The notes under the pieces were generated by a model. It worked only from the letters and a program-made list of their open reading frames with translations. It did not search any database and had not been told where the DNA came from. A DNA stretch of 35,922 bases from Clostridia bacterium (GTDB taxonomy: Bacteria; Bacillota; Clostridia; Oscillospirales; CAG-272), in the NCBI GenBank assembly GCA_017451735.1, contig JAFTNU010000028.1, positions 1 to 35,922 of the forward strand. Direction: 5' to 3'. Of the stretch, positions 14,967 to 24,231 are shown piece by piece; positions within the stretch are counted from its first letter, which is position 1; each line of letters opens with the position of its first letter. A program made the position numbers and the translations under genes.

Positions 14967-16916
14967 ATGCAAAGCATTGTATTAAAAGAAGCAGCAAGCA
15001 TCGGCGCCTGCATGGATGTCAAAGCCAACAAGGGCTTGATCTACGCCATACAACGGGATTCTCAATTTCCCGGCGGCAGATTGTGCGTACTGACCCCCGA
15101 ACTCAAATTACTGTACGATTATAAAGGGATCGGCGCTGCTCGCCAGATCGAGTTGGCCGGAGATATCGCCGTTATCACAGCGCGCGAGGACGGACTTTGG
15201 CTATTTGACATTTCCCGCACAGAACCCCGTCTGCTCTGTCATTATCAGACAGTGGAATACGCCACGGGCGTGGCGCTTTGGGCAAATTTTGCCTTTATCA
15301 GCTGCCGTCAGTACGGTGTGCAGATCCTGGATATCTCAGCCCCCGCCTCCCCCCGACACATCGGCATCATCCGTATGGGTGAGGCTCAATCTGCCACTGT
15401 TGCAAACGGTATCCTCTACGGCGGTGTATGGGGTGAAATGAAGGTGGTCGTGGTGGATGTGCGGGATATTTCCCACCCCACTGTGCTTTGTGAGATTCCC
15501 CTGATGGGGCGCGGCGACGGCGTTCATGTCAAGGACGGTATTCTCTATGCCGCATCGGGTCAGCACGCCAGAGGGCTTTTAAACAATACCGACCACAGCG
15601 ATCCTGCCTTTGGCATGGGCAATGGCGTGGAGACCTTTGACGTGCGGGATCCTGCTCATCCCAAGCGTCTGAACGGCAAATTTCTTGGCAAGGGATACTG
15701 TGCTTGGGTGGATATGTGGGAGCCTGCCCTTTACGGCGATACCTTGGTAGTCAACAACTCGATTTTGGGTGTTTTCGGGCTGAATCCCGTGACTTTGGAA
15801 GAAAAATTCCACCTGCTTCCCCCTGCACTCCCGGATAAGCAGGATGCGGTCACGGGCGTGACGAGCACAGGCGGCGATTTGTTTGTTGCCACGGCTTATG
15901 GCGGACTTTTTGCCTGCCGTGGACTGGGGATTGGGGATCAAGCCCCCAATCCCACCGAGTTTAAGATCGATGCCAAGTCCCATCCCTTTGTCTATACAAG
16001 CGAAGGGGGCGCGGCTCTTGTCCCACGCTACGGCGGCAGTTTCCCCGTTTTGGATGTGGCGGAAGCCAAGGATTGCCTGGCTCTTGCCTGTGCCGAAGGC
16101 GGCGTGCATCTGGTGGATAAGAACACTTTTGCCCTGCTTGCCCGTATTGAGACCGCAGGCATGGCACAGGATGTCAAAATTCACAGGGATCGGATGTTTG
16201 TTGCCGAGGAGCAGGCCGGTACGGAGATTTTTATGTTAAACGGCGCCAAAGCACAAAAAATCGGCACCTTTGTCACCGACAAGCCGATCTACCAATTGGC
16301 AGTAAGCGAAAGCGGTCAATATCTGCTTTGTACCTGTGCCTGCAATGAGATCAGAATGCTTGATGTCAGTGATCCAAGCAACATCCGGGAGCTTTACGCT
16401 TATAAAGGTAAAAAAGGCCCACTTTACGGCAATAATTTTGCCTCCAACAAGCTGAAGGACGGCACGATGCTGTTGTTCTGGCATCATGACGGACTGATCT
16501 ACACCAATCCCGACCGCGGTGATATGGCGTTCCATGCCATTGAATATCCCAAGCGCAGAGGCTTTTGCGGCTACTGTGCTGGGCACGGCATTGAAACCGA
16601 CGGTGAGCATATTCTTTACACCGACGGTGACGGCTATGTATTTTTGCCAAGAGAAAGCATCCCCGAATTTTTGGAGGATGTTCCACATTATTATGTAGAG
16701 AAGAAATTCCGCGGGCTACTAACTCTTAAAGATGGCTTAATGATCGCCGCCAAGCGGGCGCAAGGCATTATTACAGTACTGGATGTGACCAAGCCGACCG
16801 CCCCTCGCATCATAACAAAGGTAACCACCAATGCCTCTCCCTCAAAAGCGATTTTTACAGGTGATCGCATTCTGCTCCCCGGTGGACGGAGCGGTCTTTT
16901 GGAATTACAGCTATAA
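14967..16916 (+). CDS. Large LVIVD-repeat beta-propeller protein, function unknown
   Basis: A 649-residue protein made of repeated beta-propeller blades of the LVIVD type. Blade cores include GLWLFDISRTEP (76-87), GVQILDISAPASP (117-129), VVVVDVRDISHP, VETFDVRDPAHPKRL, IRMLDVSDPSNI and IITVLDVTKPTAPR. LVIVD proteins are usually secreted or surface-attached; this one has no signal peptide or anchor. Conserved-looking Asp, His and Cys residues between blades (GDGVHVKDG, FWHHDG, GFCGYCAGHG) could form a ligand or metal site, but I do not recognise a catalytic motif. GGGAGGG precedes the ATG at 14967 by about eight bases. It is monocistronic between a divergent flippase gene and a shared terminator. 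Confidence 0.85.
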   Translation: MQSIVLKEAASIGACMDVKANKGLIYAIQRDSQFPGGRLCVLTPELKLLYDYKGIGAARQIELAGDIAVITAREDGLWLFDISRTEPRLLCHYQTVEYATGVALWANFAFISCRQYGVQILDISAPASPRHIGIIRMGEAQSATVANGILYGGVWGEMKVVVVDVRDISHPTVLCEIPLMGRGDGVHVKDGILYAASGQHARGLLNNTDHSDPAFGMGNGVETFDVRDPAHPKRLNGKFLGKGYCAWVDMWEPALYGDTLVVNNSILGVFGLNPVTLEEKFHLLPPALPDKQDAVTGVTSTGGDLFVATAYGGLFACRGLGIGDQAPNPTEFKIDAKSHPFVYTSEGGAALVPRYGGSFPVLDVAEAKDCLALACAEGGVHLVDKNTFALLARIETAGMAQDVKIHRDRMFVAEEQAGTEIFMLNGAKAQKIGTFVTDKPIYQLAVSESGQYLLCTCACNEIRMLDVSDPSNIRELYAYKGKKGPLYGNNFASNKLKDGTMLLFWHHDGLIYTNPDRGDMAFHAIEYPKRRGFCGYCAGHGIETDGEHILYTDGDGYVFLPRESIPEFLEDVPHYYVEKKFRGLLTLKDGLMIAAKRAQGIITVLDVTKPTAPRIITKVTTNASPSKAIFTGDRILLPGGRSGLLELQL

Positions 16917-16918
16917 GC

Positions 16919-16959
16919 AGCAAAATGGCCTATCGGCAATGCCGATAGGCCATTTTGCT
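16919..16959. terminator. Bidirectional terminator after the LVIVD protein gene
   Basis: A perfect 20-bp stem (16919-16938 with 16940-16959). It lies between two convergent genes; the minus-strand phosphatase gene ends two bases further on, at 16961. Confidence 0.92.
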
Positions 16960-16960
16960 A

Positions 16961-17593
16961 TTAGATATGTAAGTGCGTGGCATGGGGCAGATGAGCATCA
17001 TGCGAGAATTCGCCGGGAATCATCTTTTCGCCATCAAACCAAGCCACCGAATAGGATGCGTTAGAGGGATAGGGATGCTTTTCTCCTGCCTCCTCTCGCG
17101 GCGTACCGCAGATCAACACCCAAAACACGCGGATCACGGCACCGTGAGCGGTGATCAGCACGGTCTTATCCGGATTTTCTTTGGCAATCTCCATAACCTT
17201 ATGATAAAAGCGCACACCGCTTTCCCAAAGGCCTTCCCCCTCGGGCATGGTAAAAAACATGTAATGATCGCGAAAGCTTTCAAACAATTCCCTTTCGTTG
17301 GCGCGCAAATCATCAAAGGAGACTCCCTCCCATCGCCCGCAATAGGTCTCGCGCAGCTCGGGACACCGAAAAACCTCAAGGTCGCGGGACTCGGCATGAG
17401 GGAGTGCTGTTTCCACGGCGCGGCAGAGATCGCTGGAATAAATTGCGTCAATCCTCTCCCCTGCCAGGTAATCGGCGGTCTGTCGGGCCTGCTCTTTGCC
17501 TAAAGCAGAAAGCTTGTAATCGGTATGTCCGGCCACGACGCCGGCCTCATTGGCCTCGCTTTCACCGTGGCGGATGATGATGAGCTTTGTCAT
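16961..17593 (-). CDS. Histidine phosphatase family protein (phosphoglycerate mutase-like)
   Basis: A 210-residue member of the histidine phosphatase superfamily. The catalytic RHGES motif (phospho-accepting His9) opens the protein, GHTDYKLSALGKEQA follows, then SSDLCRAVETA, RETYCGRWEG and the second catalytic His in LITAHGAVIRV. Such proteins remove phosphate from small metabolites or, less often, act as mutases; the substrate cannot be read from sequence. The ATG at 17593 is four bases after the yebC stop with only a weak ribosome binding site, so its translation is probably coupled to yebC. It is the last gene of the argS-yebC operon. Confidence 0.9.
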   Translation of the reverse strand: MTKLIIIRHGESEANEAGVVAGHTDYKLSALGKEQARQTADYLAGERIDAIYSSDLCRAVETALPHAESRDLEVFRCPELRETYCGRWEGVSFDDLRANERELFESFRDHYMFFTMPEGEGLWESGVRFYHKVMEIAKENPDKTVLITAHGAVIRVFWVLICGTPREEAGEKHPYPSNASYSVAWFDGEKMIPGEFSHDAHLPHATHLHI

Positions 17594-17597
17594 GGTG

Positions 17598-18329
17598 TTA
17601 ATCACAATTCTCCCAGTTGTGATAAACATTCATCACATCGTCATCCTCTTCCAGCATATCAACCAAAAGTCCCATGAACTTCAGGTCATCATCAGAGGTG
17701 AGCTCGACGGTGGTGGAAGGAATTTTATCCTTTTCGGCAGAAAGAATGGGATAGCCCGCGCCCTCCAGGGCTTCCTTGACGGCGTAAAGGTCGTCCACAA
17801 CGGTATAGATCTCAAATACGCCCTCGCCTGCGGCAAAATCCTCGGCTCCCGACTCCAGTGCGGTCTCCATCAGCTTGTCTTCGTCGATATCGCCGTCCTC
17901 GTTGTTCACGATGATCACGCCCTTATCCTCAAACAGGAAGGACACGCAGCCCGAGGTGCCCATATTGCCGTGATACTTATTAAAGTAGGAGCGCACGTTG
18001 CCTGCGGTGCGGTTGCGGTTATCGGTGGTGGTCTCTACGATCACGGCAACACCGCCGGGGCCGTAGCCCTCGTAGGTGATCTCCTCGTAATCCTCGCCCG
18101 TGCTGCCCATTGCCTTTTTGATGATGCGGTCAATGTTGTCGTTGGGCACATTGTTGGATTTTGCCTTCTGAATGAGGTCGCGCAGCTTGGAATTGGAGTT
18201 GGGGTCTCCGCCGCCTGCCTTCACGGCAACAGCAATCTCCTTACCGATCTTGGTAAAGACCTTCGCCTTCTGTGCGTCTGTTTTTTCTTTTTTGTGCTTG
18301 ATATTCGCCCATTTGCTATGTCCGGACAT
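17598..18329 (-). CDS. yebC: YebC/PmpR family protein
   Basis: A 243-residue protein matching YebC along its length, starting with the diagnostic MSGHSKWANIKHKK and containing NDNIDRIIKKAMG, YEGYGPGGVAVIVE and a C-terminal acidic end (LVDMLEEDDDVMNVYHN). The family was named as a DNA-binding regulator, and more recent work links several members to relief of ribosome stalling. AAGGAG precedes the ATG. It lies 18 bases after argS and probably shares its promoter, a context that suits a translation role. Confidence 0.96.
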   Translation of the reverse strand: MSGHSKWANIKHKKEKTDAQKAKVFTKIGKEIAVAVKAGGGDPNSNSKLRDLIQKAKSNNVPNDNIDRIIKKAMGSTGEDYEEITYEGYGPGGVAVIVETTTDNRNRTAGNVRSYFNKYHGNMGTSGCVSFLFEDKGVIIVNNEDGDIDEDKLMETALESGAEDFAAGEGVFEIYTVVDDLYAVKEALEGAGYPILSAEKDKIPSTTVELTSDDDLKFMGLLVDMLEEDDDVMNVYHNWENCD

Positions 18330-18347
18330 GATCTATTCTCCTTAAAA

Positions 18348-20084
18348 TTAAATCTTTTCCATGGTGCGCATACAGATCAACGGGAAGGCGTTGCCAAGGA
18401 CCCGATTGACGGCGCGGGTGATCTCCACGCGGGTGGCGCGGACTGCCGCATCATCGGCATTGATGATGGGACAGTTATGATAAAAGCGATTGAAGGCTGC
18501 GGCTACATCCAAAATGTAACGGGTGATGACCGAGGGCTCGTAATCGGCAATCGCCTTTTCCACCGTCTCGGGGAAACGAGCAAGCGCCTTGACCAGAGTG
18601 GCCTCCTCGGGGGTGGTATAGGTAAGATTGTCGCAGGTGATATCACCTGCCTTGCGCAGTACGGCACAGGTGCGGGCGTAGGTATACTGGGCGTAAGGAC
18701 CGGTGTTGCCGTCAAAATTGAGAGCGTCCTCCATGACGAAGTTGATATCCTTGATGCGACTGTTGGAGAGGTAGTAGAACACGATGGCACCCACGCCCAC
18801 CGCCTCGGCGACCTCTGCCTTGTTTTCAAGGTCGGGATTCTTCTCCTCCATGATCCGGCTGACCTCCTCGATGGCGGCGGCAAACAGATCCTTAAGCAGC
18901 ACCACGTTGCCGGTGCGGGTGGCAAGCTTGGCGCCGTTGATGCTGACGGTGCCGTAGGGTACGTGTACCAGCTGATCGTGCCAGTCATAGCCCATCAGCT
19001 CCACCACCTTGAACCACTGGGCAAAGTGGAGACTCTGCCCCGCAGAGGTCACGTAGATGGCTTTGTCAAAGTTGTATTCGCTCTTGCGGTAAACGGCGGC
19101 GGCGATATCGCGGGTGGGATACAGGGTGGAGCCGTCGCGCTTGAGGATCAGGCAGGGGGGCATATTGTAGGGCTCCAGATCCACGATGGAGGCACCGTCG
19201 TCGATCTTCAACAGCCCCATATCGCGCAGCTTCTGCACCTGCGCGGGCATTTTGTCGGTATAAAAGCTCTCGCCTTTATAGCTGTCAAATTCGATGCCCA
19301 GCTGCTTGTAGGTTTTTTGGTATTCCTCCAGGCTGATGTCGATAAACCAGCGCCAAAGCGCCAGATTCTCCTCATCGCCCAGCTCCAGCTTGTGGAATTC
19401 GGCGCGGGACTCGTCCCCAAGAGCGGGATCGGCGGGAATACCCTTTTCTTCGTTGCCCGAAATGGCGTTGTTGATCTTGACGTACAGCTCGACCAGCTTG
19501 TCGATGCCGCCCTGCTCGATCATCTCTTTATTGCCCCATTTTTTATAAGCCACGATCAGCTTGCCGAACTGGGTGCCCCAGTCGCCGAGGTAGTTGATAC
19601 CGATGCATTGATAGCCCGCAAACTCGTGTAGCTTTTTGAGGGAGTGACCGATAACGGTGGTACCCAGATGCCCGATGTGGAAGGGCTTTGCCACGTTGGG
19701 AGAGGAATAGTCCAGCACAACGGTCTTGCCCTTGCCCTCGTCGGTGGCACCGTAGCGCTCGCCCTTTGCGGCGATGTCGGCAAGCACGTGCTCCAATAAG
19801 TACTGCCCCGACAGGGTGATATTGAGATAGCCGTTCACCGCCTCTGCTTTTTCCACGGGAGCAAGCTCCGTCAGGCAATCGCAGAGTGCCGCGGCGATCT
19901 GAACAGGGGCACGGCGCAGGGTGCGGGAAAGCTTGAAGCAAGGCAGGGCGAGATCGCCCATTCCCTCGTCGGGCGGGTATTCCAGCATAGCGATCAGCTC
20001 GTTCACGCCGAGTGTCGAAGGTGCGCCGAGTGCGGCAATCCCCTCGGACAGCTTCTCGGCGATCATTTTTTTCATCGTAAGCAT
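18348..20084 (-). CDS. argS: Arginyl-tRNA synthetase
   Basis: A 578-residue class I synthetase that charges tRNA-Arg. It has the N-terminal additional domain (about 1-115), the catalytic HIGH signature at 136-139 within SSPNVAKPFHIGHLGTTVIG, the GINYLGDWGTQFGKL block, and a C-terminal DALR-type anticodon-binding domain with VEITRAVNRVLGNAFPLICM. The ATG at 20084 has GAGGA about six bases upstream; a second ATG three codons in is possible. It heads a minus-strand operon with yebC and the histidine phosphatase. No T-box leader is visible; the untranslated leader is short. Confidence 0.97.
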   Translation of the reverse strand: MLTMKKMIAEKLSEGIAALGAPSTLGVNELIAMLEYPPDEGMGDLALPCFKLSRTLRRAPVQIAAALCDCLTELAPVEKAEAVNGYLNITLSGQYLLEHVLADIAAKGERYGATDEGKGKTVVLDYSSPNVAKPFHIGHLGTTVIGHSLKKLHEFAGYQCIGINYLGDWGTQFGKLIVAYKKWGNKEMIEQGGIDKLVELYVKINNAISGNEEKGIPADPALGDESRAEFHKLELGDEENLALWRWFIDISLEEYQKTYKQLGIEFDSYKGESFYTDKMPAQVQKLRDMGLLKIDDGASIVDLEPYNMPPCLILKRDGSTLYPTRDIAAAVYRKSEYNFDKAIYVTSAGQSLHFAQWFKVVELMGYDWHDQLVHVPYGTVSINGAKLATRTGNVVLLKDLFAAAIEEVSRIMEEKNPDLENKAEVAEAVGVGAIVFYYLSNSRIKDINFVMEDALNFDGNTGPYAQYTYARTCAVLRKAGDITCDNLTYTTPEEATLVKALARFPETVEKAIADYEPSVITRYILDVAAAFNRFYHNCPIINADDAAVRATRVEITRAVNRVLGNAFPLICMRTMEKI

Positions 20085-20119
20085 AAATAGTCCTCTTAAT
20101 TTTATATCTTTGACAGTTT

Positions 20120-20148
20120 ATTATATAACAAAGTTCCAAAAGAATCAA
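20120..20148 (-). promoter_or_regulatory. Promoter of the argS operon
   Basis: On the minus strand TTGATT (20148-20143), a 17-base spacer and TATAAT (20125-20120), about 36 bases before the argS start codon. Confidence 0.85.
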
Positions 20149-20173
20149 GTGGTCAGCGAAAATTTATGTTGGC

Positions 20174-20193
20174 GGCAGGAGCAAGCCCCTGCC
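20174..20193 (-). terminator. Weak hairpin downstream of tldE
   Basis: GGCAGG pairs with CCTGCC around an eight-base loop, followed on the minus strand by an A/T-rich but not T-rich tail. It may stop part of the long upstream transcription unit before the argS promoter. Confidence 0.4.
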
Positions 20194-20201
20194 CTGCAGG
20201 T

Positions 20202-21542
20202 TTATTCACCCGCCACGGATAGGCCCTTGATCAAAAGATCGGGAGCGGCTGTGCCGGAGACCGAAGGAAGCCCCATCTCCACGTTATCGGCGACGCCGCC
20301 TATTGCCTTGAGCAGATCGAAGAAGTTACCTGCCACGGTAAAGCTGTGCACGGGCTTGGTGAGCTTGCCGTTTTCCACAAGGAAGCCCGCACTTTCGATG
20401 GAAAAGTCGCCCGTAACGGCATCGGCGCCTGCGTGGAGGCCTTTGAGCTCGGTAATATAGAGACCGTTGCCCAGCTTTTCCCGCAAGCCCTCGGGGCTGT
20501 CGGTGCCGGGTGCGATGCGCAGACAATAGGGGCTGATGGAGACGGGATCGGCAATCGAGCCGCGGGCGGCGTTACCCGTAGGTGTCTTCCCTGCCTTTTT
20601 GGCGTAGGTCAGATCATACAGCAGAGTTTTGAGCACGCCGTTTTCGATGAGATTCTTTTCTTTGGTGGCAACGCCCTCGGCGTCAAAGGGCATCTGCATG
20701 GTGTTTTCGGCATAAAAGGGATCGTCCACCACCGTCAGGCAATCGGCGGCAACGGTCTGCCCCTCCTTGCCCGCAAGGAGCGAAAGCCCCAACAGTGCAT
20801 TTTTACCGCTGAAAATACCCGAGAACGCCGAAAGCAGCGAGCGCACCTGCTTGGCAGCGAAGATCACGTCATAGGTGCCGGTCTTGACCGTACCTGCGCC
20901 AAGACGGGCAAGTGCCTCGTCGGTGGCTTTCTTTGCAATATCTGATGCGGTGTCGATCACGGGTGCAAACGCCGTGCCAAAGGAGGGTTCCTTGCCGTCG
21001 TTGACGATTGCCTCGGCGTAGGTGTAGCACATACCTGCGCTATGGGACAGATCAAGCCCCTTGGAGTTGGCAAGGGATACCGTCACGGTTGCCGCCCCTG
21101 CCGCAGAGGTGGTACCGTCGGTCATCAGGTCGCTTGCGGCATAGAGCTGATCCTGCAGCTCCAGCACGGCGTGTCGCAGGACAGCCGCATCCGGCAACGC
21201 GGGAACGGCGGTGTCGGGCTTACGATACGCCCCTTCACCCGAGCCCGCAAAAAAGATGGGCTCCTCGTCGGCGTCGATGACCTCGGCGTTGGCGATCGCA
21301 CGGGCGACCAGCTCGGTCAGCTCCTTTTCCTCAAGGCATTGAGAGGATGCCGCGCCGATTTTACCGTTCACGGCACAGCGGAAGGAAACACCGCCCTTGG
21401 TACCGAAGGTGCAGGAGGACAGCTCCTTGTTCAGCGCCTCGGCAGAGGCGTCGCTTGCCATGCGGAAATAAACGTCGTAATCGGTCAGTCCCGCGCGCTT
21501 TGCCTCGCGGAACAGTATTTCTTTGATTTGTGTGAAGCTCAT
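20202..21542 (-). CDS. tldE: TldE/PmbA, non-catalytic partner of the TldD metalloprotease
   Basis: A 446-residue member of the TldD/PmbA family without the zinc motif, the expected partner subunit. Family blocks include SAGMCYTYAEAIVNDGKEPS, the FAAKQVRSLLSAF-S-FSGKN region, IENGVLKTLLYDLTYAKKAG, and the C-terminal GDFSIESAGFLVENGKL. TldD and TldE form a heterodimeric protease that clips unfolded peptides; in enteric bacteria it matures microcin precursors. Its ATG overlaps the tldD stop by four bases, giving equal, coupled production. No small precursor peptide gene was noticed beside the pair. Confidence 0.93.
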   Translation of the reverse strand: MSFTQIKEILFREAKRAGLTDYDVYFRMASDASAEALNKELSSCTFGTKGGVSFRCAVNGKIGAASSQCLEEKELTELVARAIANAEVIDADEEPIFFAGSGEGAYRKPDTAVPALPDAAVLRHAVLELQDQLYAASDLMTDGTTSAAGAATVTVSLANSKGLDLSHSAGMCYTYAEAIVNDGKEPSFGTAFAPVIDTASDIAKKATDEALARLGAGTVKTGTYDVIFAAKQVRSLLSAFSGIFSGKNALLGLSLLAGKEGQTVAADCLTVVDDPFYAENTMQMPFDAEGVATKEKNLIENGVLKTLLYDLTYAKKAGKTPTGNAARGSIADPVSISPYCLRIAPGTDSPEGLREKLGNGLYITELKGLHAGADAVTGDFSIESAGFLVENGKLTKPVHSFTVAGNFFDLLKAIGGVADNVEMGLPSVSGTAAPDLLIKGLSVAGE

Positions 21543-22921
21543 GAGCGACCTCCTACCGTAATTTTACGGACGCGAATGAGGGGCTGACCCACATCGGTGG
21601 GCACACTGCCGCTGGAGGAACCGCAAACGCCCTGCCCCGTGGCAAGATTCTGCCCCACCATGTCGATATCCTGCAGGATCTGCGCCCCCGTGCCGATCAG
21701 CGACGCGCCGCGGACGGGCTCACAGATCTTGCCGTTGCGGACTAAATACCCCTCTTTGACGGCAAAATTAAACTCGCCCGTCAGGGGATTTACCGAGCCG
21801 CCGCCCATCTCCTTGGCGTACAGTCCGTATTCGATAGAGGCGATAATATCCTCGTTTTTATCGGGACCGTTGTCAATAAAGGTATTGGTCATGCGGGAGG
21901 TGGGCTCATAGGTGTAGTTTTCGCGGCGGCTGTTGCCTGTCATGGGCATTCCCATGCGGCGGGAGCCGAGGCGGTCGATCATATAATTTTTCAGAATGCC
22001 GTTCTCGATAAGCACCGTGCGGGAGGCGGGATTGCCCTCGTCGTCGATATCAAAGGAGCCCCAGCCGTGGGAGATGGTGCCGTCGTCAATGGCGGTAACC
22101 TTGGGGTTGGCAATCTGCTGACCTAATTTTCCTGCCATCTGCGACGCGCCGATGCCCACCGAGGTCGCCTCAAGGGAATGACCGCACGCCTCGTGAAAGA
22201 TCACACCGCCAAAGCCGTTTTCGATGGCAACGGTCATGGTGCCTGCGGGACAGTAAACTGCGGAAAGATTGGTCAGCGCCTGCCTTGCGGCACGCTCGCC
22301 TGCGGCGCGGGGAGAGACCCTTTCAAAAAACTCGATGCCCATACCGCCGCCGGGGCCGTAAAAGCCAGACTGATTCTCGCCGCCGTCGGATGCCACCGCA
22401 GTGATGGCAAGGCGGGTGCGGATTTTGCGATCCTCACGGCAAAGCCCCTCGGTATTCGCCACCAAAAAGCGACGATCCACATCCATATAAACGCCCTGTA
22501 CCTGAGAGATTTTCTCATCCAAGCCGGAGGCAGCATCGGTTGCCTCGCGCAGAATATCTGCCTTGCGCTTGGTTTCCACGTTGCCCGGCAGATGCTTGAC
22601 CCGCTCGATGGCGATGGGATCGGGAGTGAGGTTGATGGGGGTGGTCTGACCGTTGCCATCACCCACGGCACCTGCCACGGCGGCGGCACATTTCAGCAGC
22701 CCTGCGCGGGTGGTATCGGAGGTGGAGGCATAATAGGTCTTGGTGCCGACGAAGGCACGGATACCGACGCCGGAAAGCAAATTGTCACGAACCGACTCGA
22801 TCTTACCGGAGATCAGACGGAGCTGACCCGAGCGCTCCTGCTCGGCAAACACCTCGGCAAAATCGGCGCCTGTGGAAACGGCGATGCCGAGCAATTCTTC
22901 CAGTAGCTGTTTTTCGATCAT
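21539..22921 (-). CDS. tldD: TldD metalloprotease subunit
   Basis: A 460-residue catalytic TldD subunit. The zinc motif HExxxH is HEACGH at 243-248, preceded by FGGVIF and followed by SLEATSVG, as in characterised members. RMGMPMTGNSRRENYTYEPT and GEFNFAVKEGYLVRNGKICEPV are further family blocks. AAAGGAG lies five bases before the ATG. It starts 77 bases after tgt with no clear promoter between them, so it may be read from the long miaB-to-tgt unit. It is cytoplasmic and partners TldE. Confidence 0.96.
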   Translation of the reverse strand: MIEKQLLEELLGIAVSTGADFAEVFAEQERSGQLRLISGKIESVRDNLLSGVGIRAFVGTKTYYASTSDTTRAGLLKCAAAVAGAVGDGNGQTTPINLTPDPIAIERVKHLPGNVETKRKADILREATDAASGLDEKISQVQGVYMDVDRRFLVANTEGLCREDRKIRTRLAITAVASDGGENQSGFYGPGGGMGIEFFERVSPRAAGERAARQALTNLSAVYCPAGTMTVAIENGFGGVIFHEACGHSLEATSVGIGASQMAGKLGQQIANPKVTAIDDGTISHGWGSFDIDDEGNPASRTVLIENGILKNYMIDRLGSRRMGMPMTGNSRRENYTYEPTSRMTNTFIDNGPDKNEDIIASIEYGLYAKEMGGGSVNPLTGEFNFAVKEGYLVRNGKICEPVRGASLIGTGAQILQDIDMVGQNLATGQGVCGSSSGSVPTDVGQPLIRVRKITVGGRS

Positions 22922-22998
22922 AAAAGCTCCTTTACAGGATTTACATTCTTCATTACGGAATAATGAGACGTATTTTACTCTAATTTAAGATTTTAGCC

Positions 22999-24231
<1,233 letters not shown>

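Noticed and set aside
17550-19631. A 693-codon open frame on the plus strand opposite argS and yebC
   Set aside because: It lies wholly antisense to well-conserved argS and yebC and its translation is low-complexity (rich in Gly, His, Val, Leu and Asp) without a domain; it is a codon-bias shadow.
20085-20119. T-box or other riboswitch before argS
   Set aside because: The leader from promoter to ATG is only about 30 bases, too short for a T-box.
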